Positions 1-5,851 of a DNA stretch of 7,709 nucleotides are shown here, piece after piece (the stretch's first letter is position 1; each line of letters begins with the position of its first letter). The notes beneath the pieces are model-generated. The model searched no databases and was not told where the DNA came from. It saw nothing but the letters and a program-made list of their open reading frames with translations. The position numbers were made by a program, and so were the translations under genes. The stretch covers positions 1 to 7,709 of the forward strand of contig DATKIY010000009.1 of NCBI GenBank assembly GCA_035543875.1, given 5' to 3'. This DNA is from DATKIY01 sp035543875. Its GTDB lineage: Bacteria > Actinomycetota > Actinomycetes > JAHEKZ01.

Positions 1-301
1 GATGATCGCGCACGACACACCGAACGTGAACTGTGCGTACATGTGGGCTAACTACATCACGTCGCCACAGCCAAACGCGGACGTCGCCGAATGGTTTGGT
101 GAGGCTCCGGCAAACATGAAGTCATGTGAACTGACGGCTGATGAGGACCACTGCAAGATTTTCCACGCAGGCGACACTGCCTATTGGCAGAATGTCTACT
201 ACTGGGAAACTCCAACCGAACAGTGCGCTGACGGACGGCAGGATGTCCAGTGCACCACCTATGCCGACTGGATTTCTGCCTGGAATGAGGTTCGAAGTTA
301 G
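1..301 (+). CDS. Polyamine-type ABC transporter substrate-binding protein, C-terminal part (PotD-like)
   Basis: This is the C-terminal ~99 residues of an extracytoplasmic solute-binding protein. The reading frame is open at the left edge, so the ATG at 2 is almost certainly internal. Seen in sequence: an NCAY-W--YI-SP segment, then AEWFGEAPAN, both characteristic of the last lobe of PotD/spermidine-putrescine binding proteins. These are followed by a C-DGR-DVQC-TYADW-SAW ending with several cysteines, a variant I associate with actinobacterial and some proteobacterial PotD paralogues. The family captures polyamines or related cationic or amino-acid-like ligands outside the membrane and delivers them to a permease pair. 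The two permeases of the same system follow after a 111-base structured gap. The ligand cannot be deduced from this fragment because most of the binding cleft lies outside the window. Confidence 0.85.
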   Translation, partial: MIAHDTPNVNCAYMWANYITSPQPNADVAEWFGEAPANMKSCELTADEDHCKIFHAGDTAYWQNVYYWETPTEQCADGRQDVQCTTYADWISAWNEVRS

Positions 302-307
302 TTGCGT

Positions 308-327
308 CTTCGACAGGCTCGTTGAAG
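308..327 (+). other. RNA hairpin just after the binding-protein stop codon
   Basis: CTTCGAC at 308-314 pairs in RNA with GTTGAAG at 321-327 (seven pairs, one of them G-U) around a six-base loop. It begins six bases after the TAG of the binding-protein gene and precedes a much stronger hairpin at 344-381. There is no T-run, so it is more plausibly a 3' mRNA-stabilising stem than a terminator on its own. Confidence 0.4.
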
Positions 328-343
328 CAGCGATGAGTTGTTG

Positions 344-381
344 ACGTTGTGGGCGGGCGCCTAGCGTTCCGCCCACAACGT
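344..381 (+). terminator. Strong 13-bp hairpin between binding protein and permeases (attenuator or processing stem)
   Basis: ACGTTGTGGGCGG at 344-356 and CCGCCCACAACGT at 369-381 are perfect reverse complements, giving an uninterrupted 13-bp, GC-rich stem with a 12-base loop. Only a three-T stretch (381-383) follows. It sits in the gap between the substrate-binding protein and the first permease. In many ABC operons such stems protect the binding-protein mRNA from 3' exonucleases and cause partial termination, so that more binding protein than permease is made. That role is inferred here. It could instead be a full terminator, but no convincing promoter is visible in the remaining 31 bases before the permease start. 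Confidence 0.6.
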
Positions 382-412
382 TTGACCTGGATGCCGACAG
401 AAGAGTGCAGAC

Positions 413-1318
413 ATGACCTCCGTGAGCTCGCCGGTCAACGGTGAATCCAGCCCACCGGATCGCCCTGTCTCTGCCTTCTTGTATCGACATGTGAAGCTGC
501 GCCTTGCCTTCCTGCTGAGCGCTCCGCTGCTGTGGCTCGTCGTCATTTACCTGACGGCGCTTGCGTTGTTGTTTGTTGCCGCGTTCTGGACGCAGGACTC
601 TTTTACTAGTGCGCTGATCAAACAGCCGACCCTTGACAACATTCAGGAGGTCTTCACCAATCCGGTCTATCGACGGCTGACGCTTAGAACTGTCGGCGTC
701 GCGGCGACAGTAACCGTGCTTTGCATCATGCTTGCTCTCCCCGTCGCGTTCTATGCCGCCAAGATTGCGCGTAGGCGCTCGCGACGGCTGCTGATCGTGG
801 CGTTCCTCGTACCGCTGTGGGCCTCTTACTTGGTGAAGGCCTACGCCTGGCGTGGGGTGTTCTCCCAAAGTGGGGTACTGAACTGGGTGGTCGAGCCGCT
901 CGGGCTCAGTAGTCCTGAGTTTGGGCTCACCGCCGTCATCGTGGTTCTCACCTACCTTTGGCTCCCCTACATGATCCTGCCGATCTATGCGTCGCTGGAT
1001 CGATTGCCTGACTCATTGCTCGATGCTTCGGGAGATCTCGGCGCGCGATCGTGGCGGACCTTTCGATCCGTAATTTTTCCGATCATTCTTCCCGGCATAG
1101 CAGCTGGCTCGATTTTCACGTTCTCCTTGTCCATGGGTGACTACATCACCGTGCAGCTAGTCGGCGGCGACCGGCAGCTACTGGGCAATGCCATCTACAA
1201 CAACATCGCTGGCGGCGGAAACACGCCGTTAGGCGCTGCGATCGCCGTCTTGTCTGTGCTGATCATCACTCTCTACATGCTTTTGGTCAGCCGTACTGGC
1301 GCCCTCAAGGAGCTCTGA
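413..1318 (+). CDS. ABC transporter permease, PotB-like
   Basis: This is a 301-residue inner-membrane permease of the spermidine/putrescine (PotB/PotH) type, the usual length for the family. After a polar N-terminus of ~30 residues, about six membrane segments can be seen, near residues 32-58, 92-118, 125-141, 170-192, 226-248 and 271-293. The cytoplasmic EAA loop that docks on the ATPase is at about 202-229 (LLDASGDLGA, then F, and a final LPGI), with the usual Glu replaced by Asp204. The later MGDYITVQLVGG segment is typical of PotB. The ATG at 413 has only a weak purine stretch (AGAAGAG) upstream. The next permease gene starts 6 bases after this stop. The two would form a heterodimer with the binding protein encoded just upstream. 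The ligand is unknown; the best family guess is a polyamine or amino-acid derivative. Confidence 0.9.
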   Translation: MTSVSSPVNGESSPPDRPVSAFLYRHVKLRLAFLLSAPLLWLVVIYLTALALLFVAAFWTQDSFTSALIKQPTLDNIQEVFTNPVYRRLTLRTVGVAATVTVLCIMLALPVAFYAAKIARRRSRRLLIVAFLVPLWASYLVKAYAWRGVFSQSGVLNWVVEPLGLSSPEFGLTAVIVVLTYLWLPYMILPIYASLDRLPDSLLDASGDLGARSWRTFRSVIFPIILPGIAAGSIFTFSLSMGDYITVQLVGGDRQLLGNAIYNNIAGGGNTPLGAAIAVLSVLIITLYMLLVSRTGALKEL

Positions 1319-1324
1319 GAAACG

Positions 1325-2143
1325 GTGCTTCTATCGCCTGCCGCAAGAGTCTTCCTCCGGATCGCGTTGGTTGCCGTTCTTGGGTTCTTGTACCTGCCGC
1401 TGATGCTGGTTCTGGTTAGCTCGTTCAACGCCAGTCGAGTGCTGCAGTGGCCACCGAGCGACTGGACCACTCACTGGTGGTCGGAGACGCTCAACAACGC
1501 GGGTGCCCGCGATGCCCTTATCGAGTCACTCAAGGTGGCATCGCTCGCGACACTGGTCGCACTTATTTTAGGAACGATGATTTCGTTCGCGGTGGCTCGC
1601 TACACCTGGTTCGGGCGGAACAGTATTTCGTTTCTTTTCGTGCTACCAATCGCGTTGCCTGGAATCGTCACGGGTGTCGCCCTGCAGAACGCTTTCATCA
1701 ATGTGTTGAGCACCGACAACTTTAAGGTCACGCTAGGTTTCTGGACGGTCGTCATCGGCCATGCCACTTTCTGCATCGTCATCATCTTCAACAATGTCGC
1801 GGCCCGACTTCGTCGCGCGGCGCGGAGTCTGGAAGAGGCGTCGATGGATCTTGGCGCCAGCACCTTCCAAACCTTCGGCCTTGTCACGTTCCCGCAGGTT
1901 CGCTCCGCTGTCCTTGCCGGTGCGCTGCTCGCGTTCGGTCTGTCATTCGACGAGATCATCGTTACGCAATTTACGGCTGGGCCAGGCATTCAGACGCTGC
2001 CGCTCTGGATCTACGACAACCTCCAACGTCCCAACCAAGCCCCCGTGGTCAATGTGGTGGCGGCCCTAGTGATCGTTTTGTCCGTGTTCCCGGTCTACAT
2101 CGCCCAGCGGCTGTCCGACGATCCGACGGACTCCCGCGTCTGA
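1325..2143 (+). CDS. ABC transporter permease, PotC-like
   Basis: This 272-residue permease is the partner of the preceding gene. An N-terminal membrane segment (~9-32) ends in LVSSFNASR, a hallmark of PotC/PotI proteins. Further segments lie near 70-91, 100-120, 138-157, 194-214 and 240-260. The EAA loop is at ~170-200 (EEASMDLGAS, then F and a conserved P190). The stretch FDEIIVTQFTAGPG at 208-221, and the LPLWIYDNLQRPNQAPVVN region after it, match the PotC consensus closely. The start is GTG at 1325. AAGGAG at 1307-1312, inside the end of the upstream gene, is a possible but slightly distant ribosome site (12 bases). The 6-base gap implies translational coupling with the first permease. 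No PotA-type ATPase follows, so it must be encoded elsewhere, perhaps upstream of the binding protein. Confidence 0.9.
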   Translation: MLLSPAARVFLRIALVAVLGFLYLPLMLVLVSSFNASRVLQWPPSDWTTHWWSETLNNAGARDALIESLKVASLATLVALILGTMISFAVARYTWFGRNSISFLFVLPIALPGIVTGVALQNAFINVLSTDNFKVTLGFWTVVIGHATFCIVIIFNNVAARLRRAARSLEEASMDLGASTFQTFGLVTFPQVRSAVLAGALLAFGLSFDEIIVTQFTAGPGIQTLPLWIYDNLQRPNQAPVVNVVAALVIVLSVFPVYIAQRLSDDPTDSRV

Positions 2144-2211
2144 GCCTGGAATATCGCAGGTTGGGCCACTCAGCCGTGAAGATGCTGAACGGACGTGCCG
2201 ATCTTTCCTAG

Positions 2212-2841
2212 GTGCGACCTTGGATGGCTCTTTTGTTGGTCGTTGGCGCTGCTGCGCTAACGGTCCATCACGTCATGGGCCATCGGCACTTTGTCGCGAT
2301 TCCCCTCTTACTCGTGCCGGGCCTGGTACTAGGAGTGACGGAGTACCAGTTCCGGGAAGACGTTGGGCTGTTCTCCGAGGTCGCCACGGAGATCGCCGGT
2401 CGTCCCGTAACCATGCAGTGCCAGCGACTCACAGGTGCGCTGCTAGACGCAACTAGCGAACTGGGCTACGTCGAATTTGACGCCTCAGGCCGGCCGGCAG
2501 ACGTTGGCAGAATCGAACGAGATGCTTGTAACAACCTTCGTGCGTACGTTCACGGCGACAAGAGCGCACCGACGCTCGACCAAGTAATTGCAGTCGACGT
2601 GCTGAGCCACGAGTCACACCACCTGGCCGGCGAGAGGGACGAAGCCCGAACCGAGTGTGCTTCAATCCAAAGCTTGGCGGACGTTGCGGGGTGGTTGGGC
2701 GCCACGTCAGAACAGGCTGAAGCGCTGGCGCAGCGTGACGTCCGCGAGATTTACCCGAGGCTGCCCACCAACTACCAAAGCGACGACTGCGTGATGGACG
2801 GACCATGGGATCTGTCTCCGGGAGACCAGCACTGGCCGTGA
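2212..2841 (+). CDS. Two-helix membrane protein with HExxH metalloprotease-like motif, function unknown
   Basis: This 209-residue protein has two closely spaced hydrophobic stretches at residues ~5-19 and ~27-43, separated by a His-rich turn (HHVMGHRH), and a soluble domain after them. HESHH at 133-137 fits the HExxH zinc-site pattern. It is followed by ERDEARTEC at 141-149, where Glu148 could be a third ligand as in gluzincin-like peptidases. I recall similar HE..H...DEA.AEC segments in uncharacterised actinobacterial proteins. Cysteines at 70, 106, 149 and 193 could form disulfides if the domain is outside the cell. The GTG start lies directly after an in-frame stop and lacks a Shine-Dalgarno sequence. 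ATG at 2224 (residue 5) is an alternative that keeps the first helix. The kynureninase gene starts 11 bases downstream, suggesting one transcript, but no role in that pathway is evident. Peptidase activity is unproven. Confidence 0.7.
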   Translation: MRPWMALLLVVGAAALTVHHVMGHRHFVAIPLLLVPGLVLGVTEYQFREDVGLFSEVATEIAGRPVTMQCQRLTGALLDATSELGYVEFDASGRPADVGRIERDACNNLRAYVHGDKSAPTLDQVIAVDVLSHESHHLAGERDEARTECASIQSLADVAGWLGATSEQAEALAQRDVREIYPRLPTNYQSDDCVMDGPWDLSPGDQHWP

Positions 2842-2852
2842 GTCCTTGGTGA

Positions 2853-4130
2853 GTGAGAACTGCAAACGTCCATAATGACGCGGTGACCGACCGCGAGTAT
2901 GCCGAGACCCAAGACGCGCAAGATGTCCTAGCTGGCTTTAGGCAGCGGTTTGCGCTACCCGAAAGCGACCTTGTCTACCTTGACGGCGCCAGTCTTGGGA
3001 TGCTTCCTCTTGCCACGCGTGACCGCCTGCGCGAAGTGATCGAGGTCGAATGGGGCCAAGAGCTCGTCCGAGGGTGGCAGCACTGGGTCGACTTGCCCCA
3101 CACCGTAGGTGATCGGGTCGGTTCACTCGTTGGCGCAGCCGCTGGCCAGGTCGTTGTGTGTGATTCCATATCAGTGAACCTTTTCAAGCTCGCGTCAGCG
3201 GCTCTCGACGCTCAACCAGGCCGCAAGGTGATAGTGACTGACCTCAGCAACTTTCCCAGTGACCGCTATGTACTGGCCGGCGCAGCCGAGAGGCGTAAGG
3301 GCCAGCTGAGGCTGGTGCCAGGGGATCCAGCCCAGGGAATCACGACAGATCGAGTGCACACCTATCTCGCGGACGATGTTGCTCTCGTTGCCCTCTCGCA
3401 TGTCGACTTTCGGACGGGGTCGGTTGCAGACGTCAAAGCCCTCACAGACCAAGCCCACGCGGCCGGGGCACTCGTGCTCTGGGACCTCGCTCACTCTGCA
3501 GGCTGCGTTTCACTCGAACTGGATGCACTTGGCGTGGACCTCGCGGTTGGCTGCAGCTACAAGTACCTCAATGCTGGCCCGGGAGCGCCAGGATTCCTCT
3601 ATGTGCGCCGCGAGCTGCAGGACCGCTTGCGGAATCCCATCCAAGGTTGGTGGAGCGTGAAAGACATGTTCGACATGGATGCGGGATATCGGCCCGCCGA
3701 TGGGATCGGCAGATTTCTGACTGGAACTCCCAGTGTTCCGGGGCTGATCGCAGTCGACGAAGGCGCCAAGCTCGTTGGCGAGGCCGGCATTGCGCGTATT
3801 CGTGCCAAGTCGATTCTGCTCACCGAGTATCTGGTCAAGCTCGCCGATGCGTGGCTGACTCCGCTCGGGTTTTCGATTCAGTCTCCTCGCGAAGAAACCC
3901 GTCGCGGAGGTCATGTCGTTCTCGCTCACGATGATGCCTACCGCATAAGCATCGCCGCGGGGCAAGCTGGCGTGATTACTGACTCGCGGCCGCCCAACTT
4001 GATCCGGATCGCACCTTCGCCGTTGACGACGGCGTTCGTCGATGTCTGGGAGGGCCTGAGTCGAATCCGTGACGTCGTCGCTTCGAATGCGTACCTCGCC
4101 CTGCCCGACGAACGAGCCCGCGTGACTTGA
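2853..4130 (+). CDS. kynU: Kynureninase (L-kynurenine hydrolase)
   Basis: This is a 425-residue PLP enzyme of aminotransferase class V fold that cleaves L-kynurenine to anthranilate and L-alanine in the cytoplasm. Motifs in order: YLDGASLGMLP (42-52); the cofactor phosphate loop DSISVNLFKL (104-113); SNFPSDRYV (132-140); DLAHSAG with Asp211 and His214; CSYKYLNAGPG, where Lys237 should carry PLP next to Tyr236; GWW (265-267); GTPSV (291-295); RGGH (351-354); and NLIRIAPSPL, with Arg385 expected to bind the substrate carboxylate. Length and motif order fit bacterial KynU, and no key residue is missing. The start is uncertain: GTG at 2853 gives a 10-residue extension over GTG at 2883, and neither has a good ribosome site, so coupling to the upstream gene is likely. 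The formamidase that supplies its substrate follows 7 bases after the stop. Confidence 0.93.
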   Translation: MRTANVHNDAVTDREYAETQDAQDVLAGFRQRFALPESDLVYLDGASLGMLPLATRDRLREVIEVEWGQELVRGWQHWVDLPHTVGDRVGSLVGAAAGQVVVCDSISVNLFKLASAALDAQPGRKVIVTDLSNFPSDRYVLAGAAERRKGQLRLVPGDPAQGITTDRVHTYLADDVALVALSHVDFRTGSVADVKALTDQAHAAGALVLWDLAHSAGCVSLELDALGVDLAVGCSYKYLNAGPGAPGFLYVRRELQDRLRNPIQGWWSVKDMFDMDAGYRPADGIGRFLTGTPSVPGLIAVDEGAKLVGEAGIARIRAKSILLTEYLVKLADAWLTPLGFSIQSPREETRRGGHVVLAHDDAYRISIAAGQAGVITDSRPPNLIRIAPSPLTTAFVDVWEGLSRIRDVVASNAYLALPDERARVT

Positions 4131-4137
4131 GCAGTTC

Positions 4138-4887
4138 ATGAGCGGAGGCATTGAATCTGATGAGTCGGTGGTGAGTGGCAGCGCGGACTCGCCCAATCGA
4201 ACATTCTCCTACGGCCCCGAGCCGGACCATCAAGTCGATGTCTACTCACCTGTTGAGATAGGTGTTGAACCGGCGATCTGTTTGATCCATGGCGGATTCT
4301 GGCGACAGGAGTACGACCGGGCGCATTGCCGGCCCATGGCTGCGCGGTTAGCCGAGCTGGGTTACGCCGTCTTCGTTCCTGAGTACCGGCGAGTGGGTGG
4401 CAACGGAGGATGGCCGCACACGTTTGACGATCTGAGATCGGCTCTTGCGGCGATTGGTTCGCAGAGCGAACGCTTGCTGCTTGTCGGACACAGCGCCGGT
4501 GGACAGCTCGCGCTGTGGCTCGCTGTGTGTCACCAGACACCAGAAATGCTTGGCGTCCTTGCCCTTGCACCCGTAGCTGACCTCGTTGAGGCAGAGCAGC
4601 TCAAGTTGGATGCTGGAGCGGTACGTGACCTGATGGGAGGTACTGCACTGCAGTTCCCCGACCGCTACCGGATGGTTAACCCCGCTGCATACCCTGCGCC
4701 GTCAGTTGCCACAGCGATCGTTCACGGTGCCGACGACAACATCGTGCCCGTGCACATGTCGCACAACTATGTGAAAAATCGGCCAGGAGTTGCGCTGGAA
4801 GTCCCCGAGTGTGGACATTTTGAGCTGATTGACCCGCAGGCGCCGGAGTTTGCTCACGTCGTGGCCGCCCTTGGTGTCTTGCGTTGA
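4138..4887 (+). CDS. Alpha/beta hydrolase, probable kynurenine formamidase (arylformamidase)
   Basis: This 249-residue alpha/beta hydrolase resembles the arylformamidase/esterase group. The oxyanion-hole motif HGGFW is at 51-55, the nucleophile elbow GHSAGG at 117-122 (Ser119), the acid in HGADDNIVP (Asp200) and the base in CGHFELIDP (His227), so the triad is complete. HGG[FY]W near the N-terminus is the signature of animal and some bacterial kynurenine formamidases. These hydrolyse N-formyl-L-kynurenine to kynurenine and formate. Motifs alone cannot separate this from other small esterases. The formamidase call rests on its position 7 bases behind kynureninase. It is not the unrelated metal-dependent KynB fold, so that symbol is withheld. 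ATG at 4138 was chosen; in-frame GTGs at 4168 and 4171 are alternatives, but the GGAGG at 4144-4148 is too far from them (about 19 bases or more) to decide. Confidence 0.8.
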   Translation: MSGGIESDESVVSGSADSPNRTFSYGPEPDHQVDVYSPVEIGVEPAICLIHGGFWRQEYDRAHCRPMAARLAELGYAVFVPEYRRVGGNGGWPHTFDDLRSALAAIGSQSERLLLVGHSAGGQLALWLAVCHQTPEMLGVLALAPVADLVEAEQLKLDAGAVRDLMGGTALQFPDRYRMVNPAAYPAPSVATAIVHGADDNIVPVHMSHNYVKNRPGVALEVPECGHFELIDPQAPEFAHVVAALGVLR

Positions 4888-4890
4888 CGA

Positions 4891-4907
4891 GGCGAACGGC
4901 GTTCGCC
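4891..4907. terminator. Compact bidirectional terminator between convergent operons
   Basis: GGCGAAC at 4891-4897 and GTTCGCC at 4901-4907 form a perfect 7-bp stem around a three-base loop. It occupies the 24-base gap between the stop of the formamidase (plus strand) and the stop of the anti-sigma factor (minus strand). The stem is symmetric, so it works for both transcripts. There is no T-tract on either side, which is common for high-GC bacteria but lowers certainty. Confidence 0.6.
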
Positions 4908-4911
4908 AGGG

Positions 4912-5169
4912 CTAGGACGCGTCGCCGAATGTCGCACGAAACGCGGTCGTCAACTCCGCTGCCTCGGTTGCTGACAACGGTGTGCGTTCGTCCTGGGCGA
5001 GTTCGCCAGTCAGCGCGATAGTCAGTTTGAGCTGTTCCAGATAGCGATCGCATCCTGGGCACTCCGCAAGGTGTGAGCTGATCGACGCTGCAGTCGCATC
5101 GTCGAGGGCCCCCTCCAGATATGCGGTTAGTAGCTCAACAACATTGCGGCATGCCCAGTCGTCAGTCAT
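4912..5169 (-). CDS. Anti-sigma factor with zf-HC2 / ZAS zinc-binding domain
   Basis: This is an 85-residue, soluble, single-domain protein. Cys7, then His33, Cys37 and Cys40 (H-x3-C-x2-C within HLAECPGCDRYL) form the zinc-associated anti-sigma (ZAS) pattern. The surrounding VVELLTAYLEGALDD and YLEQLKLTIALTGEL segments are typical of the short zf-HC2 proteins encoded behind ECF sigma factors. It should bind the preceding sigma factor in the cytoplasm and hold it inactive. In relatives such as RsrA, oxidation of the zinc-site cysteines releases the sigma, but redox sensing is only inferred here. No membrane helix is present. The start was set at the ATG at 5169, which overlaps the sigma stop by 8 bases with a weak GGTGG 5 bases upstream. 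A longer in-frame ATG at 5223 lies deep inside the sigma gene and lacks family similarity. Confidence 0.88.
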   Translation of the reverse strand: MTDDWACRNVVELLTAYLEGALDDATAASISSHLAECPGCDRYLEQLKLTIALTGELAQDERTPLSATEAAELTTAFRATFGDAS

Positions 5170-5797
5170 CTGTGCCACCGGTGACAAAGGTTTCGAGCGC
5201 AGTTCGCAGTTGGACACGGCCACGGTGCAGCAGGACCCGTTGGTTTGCCGCGCTCACGCCTAGGACGTCGCAGACTTCCTCCGAAGTCAACCCGTCGATG
5301 TCTCGCAGTGCCACCACTGTTCGTTGGCGTTCCGGTAACGCATGCAGGGCCTTGATCAGAGTCCGTCGAATCTCCCCCGACAGCGCCAACCTCTCCGGCC
5401 CCCACTTTCCAGGTTCTCCGAGCGAGGTCCAGTGACCTTCCCACTGTTCCCCAGCCGCTCGGAATCGGCCGGGATTTTCGGTCCGCCCTTCTTCGGCCGG
5501 CGACAGGCTGGACCACGGCGTTGCTCGAGCGTCCTTGACGCCGTACTTGCGCGCAATGTTGCTCAAGATGCTCAGTGACCAGGTTCGAAGGGCCGACTCG
5601 CCGCGAAATGCTGGGAGGCCCCGAACGACCGCGAGCCACGTCTCCTGAACGACTTCGTCGACGCTGGCCTGTGACTTGACGAAGTTTGAAGCAACTCGAC
5701 GCATGAGCGGCGTCCAGGCGGTGACGAGCTCTACGAATGCTTGCTCTTCCCCGGACCGAAGCCGCATCAAGAGCTCGCGCTCTTCGTCTTGCTGCAC
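5162..5797 (-). CDS. ECF-type RNA polymerase sigma factor
   Basis: This is a 211-residue group 4 (extracytoplasmic function) sigma factor. Region 2 spans about residues 18-88, with VDEVVQETWLAVVRGLPAF and a TWSLSILSNIARK stretch for core binding and -10 recognition. Region 4 spans about 142-200, with LPERQRTVVALRDIDGLTSEEV and a helix-turn-helix ending in NQRVLLHRGRVQLR for -35 recognition. The ~50-residue linker is rich in Trp, Gly and Pro (WEGHWTSLGEPGKWGPE). I recall this linker style from a common actinobacterial and proteobacterial ECF family that is normally followed by a short zf-HC2 anti-sigma gene, as here. The GTG start at 5797 is supported by a strong ribosome site. The gene begins 54 bases after the stop of the Rieske-ThDP gene on the same strand. 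No ECF-type autoregulated promoter is visible in that gap. Confidence 0.93.
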   Translation of the reverse strand: MQQDEERELLMRLRSGEEQAFVELVTAWTPLMRRVASNFVKSQASVDEVVQETWLAVVRGLPAFRGESALRTWSLSILSNIARKYGVKDARATPWSSLSPAEEGRTENPGRFRAAGEQWEGHWTSLGEPGKWGPERLALSGEIRRTLIKALHALPERQRTVVALRDIDGLTSEEVCDVLGVSAANQRVLLHRGRVQLRTALETFVTGGTDD

Positions 5798-5802
5798 CGC
5801 GG

Positions 5803-5808
5803 CCCTCC
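5803..5808 (-). promoter_or_regulatory. Ribosome binding site fixing the sigma factor start
   Basis: On the minus strand GGAGGG lies 5 bases before the GTG at 5797. It is the best Shine-Dalgarno match in the window and decides the start of the sigma factor gene despite its non-ATG codon. Confidence 0.75.
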
Positions 5809-5811
5809 AAT

Positions 5812-5829
5812 CCTCGTGCGCCGACGAGG
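5812..5829 (-). repeat. Small perfect inverted repeat in the sigma factor leader
   Basis: CCTCGT at 5812-5817 and ACGAGG at 5824-5829 form a 6-bp stem with a six-base loop. It lies in the 54-base gap between the Rieske-ThDP stop and the sigma start, ending 3 bases before the ribosome site. There is no T-run. It could tune sigma translation or be an operator half-site pair, or it could be chance in GC-rich DNA. Confidence 0.3.
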
Positions 5830-5851
5830 GATGAGGCTACGCCACCGTGGG

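Noticed and set aside
382..412. TTGACC at 382-387 as a -35 box for a separate permease promoter
   Set aside because: No acceptable -10 hexamer sits at the right spacing before the ATG at 413, and it abuts the hairpin.
122..868. Minus-strand open frame of 248 codons across the binding-protein end and first permease
   Set aside because: It is antisense to two well-supported genes, crosses the hairpin gap, and its translation is Arg/Gln-rich with no recognisable domain. It is an open-frame shadow in GC-rich DNA.
2144..2211. Promoter or terminator between the second permease and the HExxH protein
   Set aside because: Only stems of 3-4 bp and no convincing -35/-10 pair were found, so nothing can be supported in this 68-base gap.
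3510..4196. Minus-strand open frame of 228 codons opposite kynureninase
   Set aside because: It lies wholly antisense to an intact kynureninase and formamidase start, has no motif, and is composition-driven.
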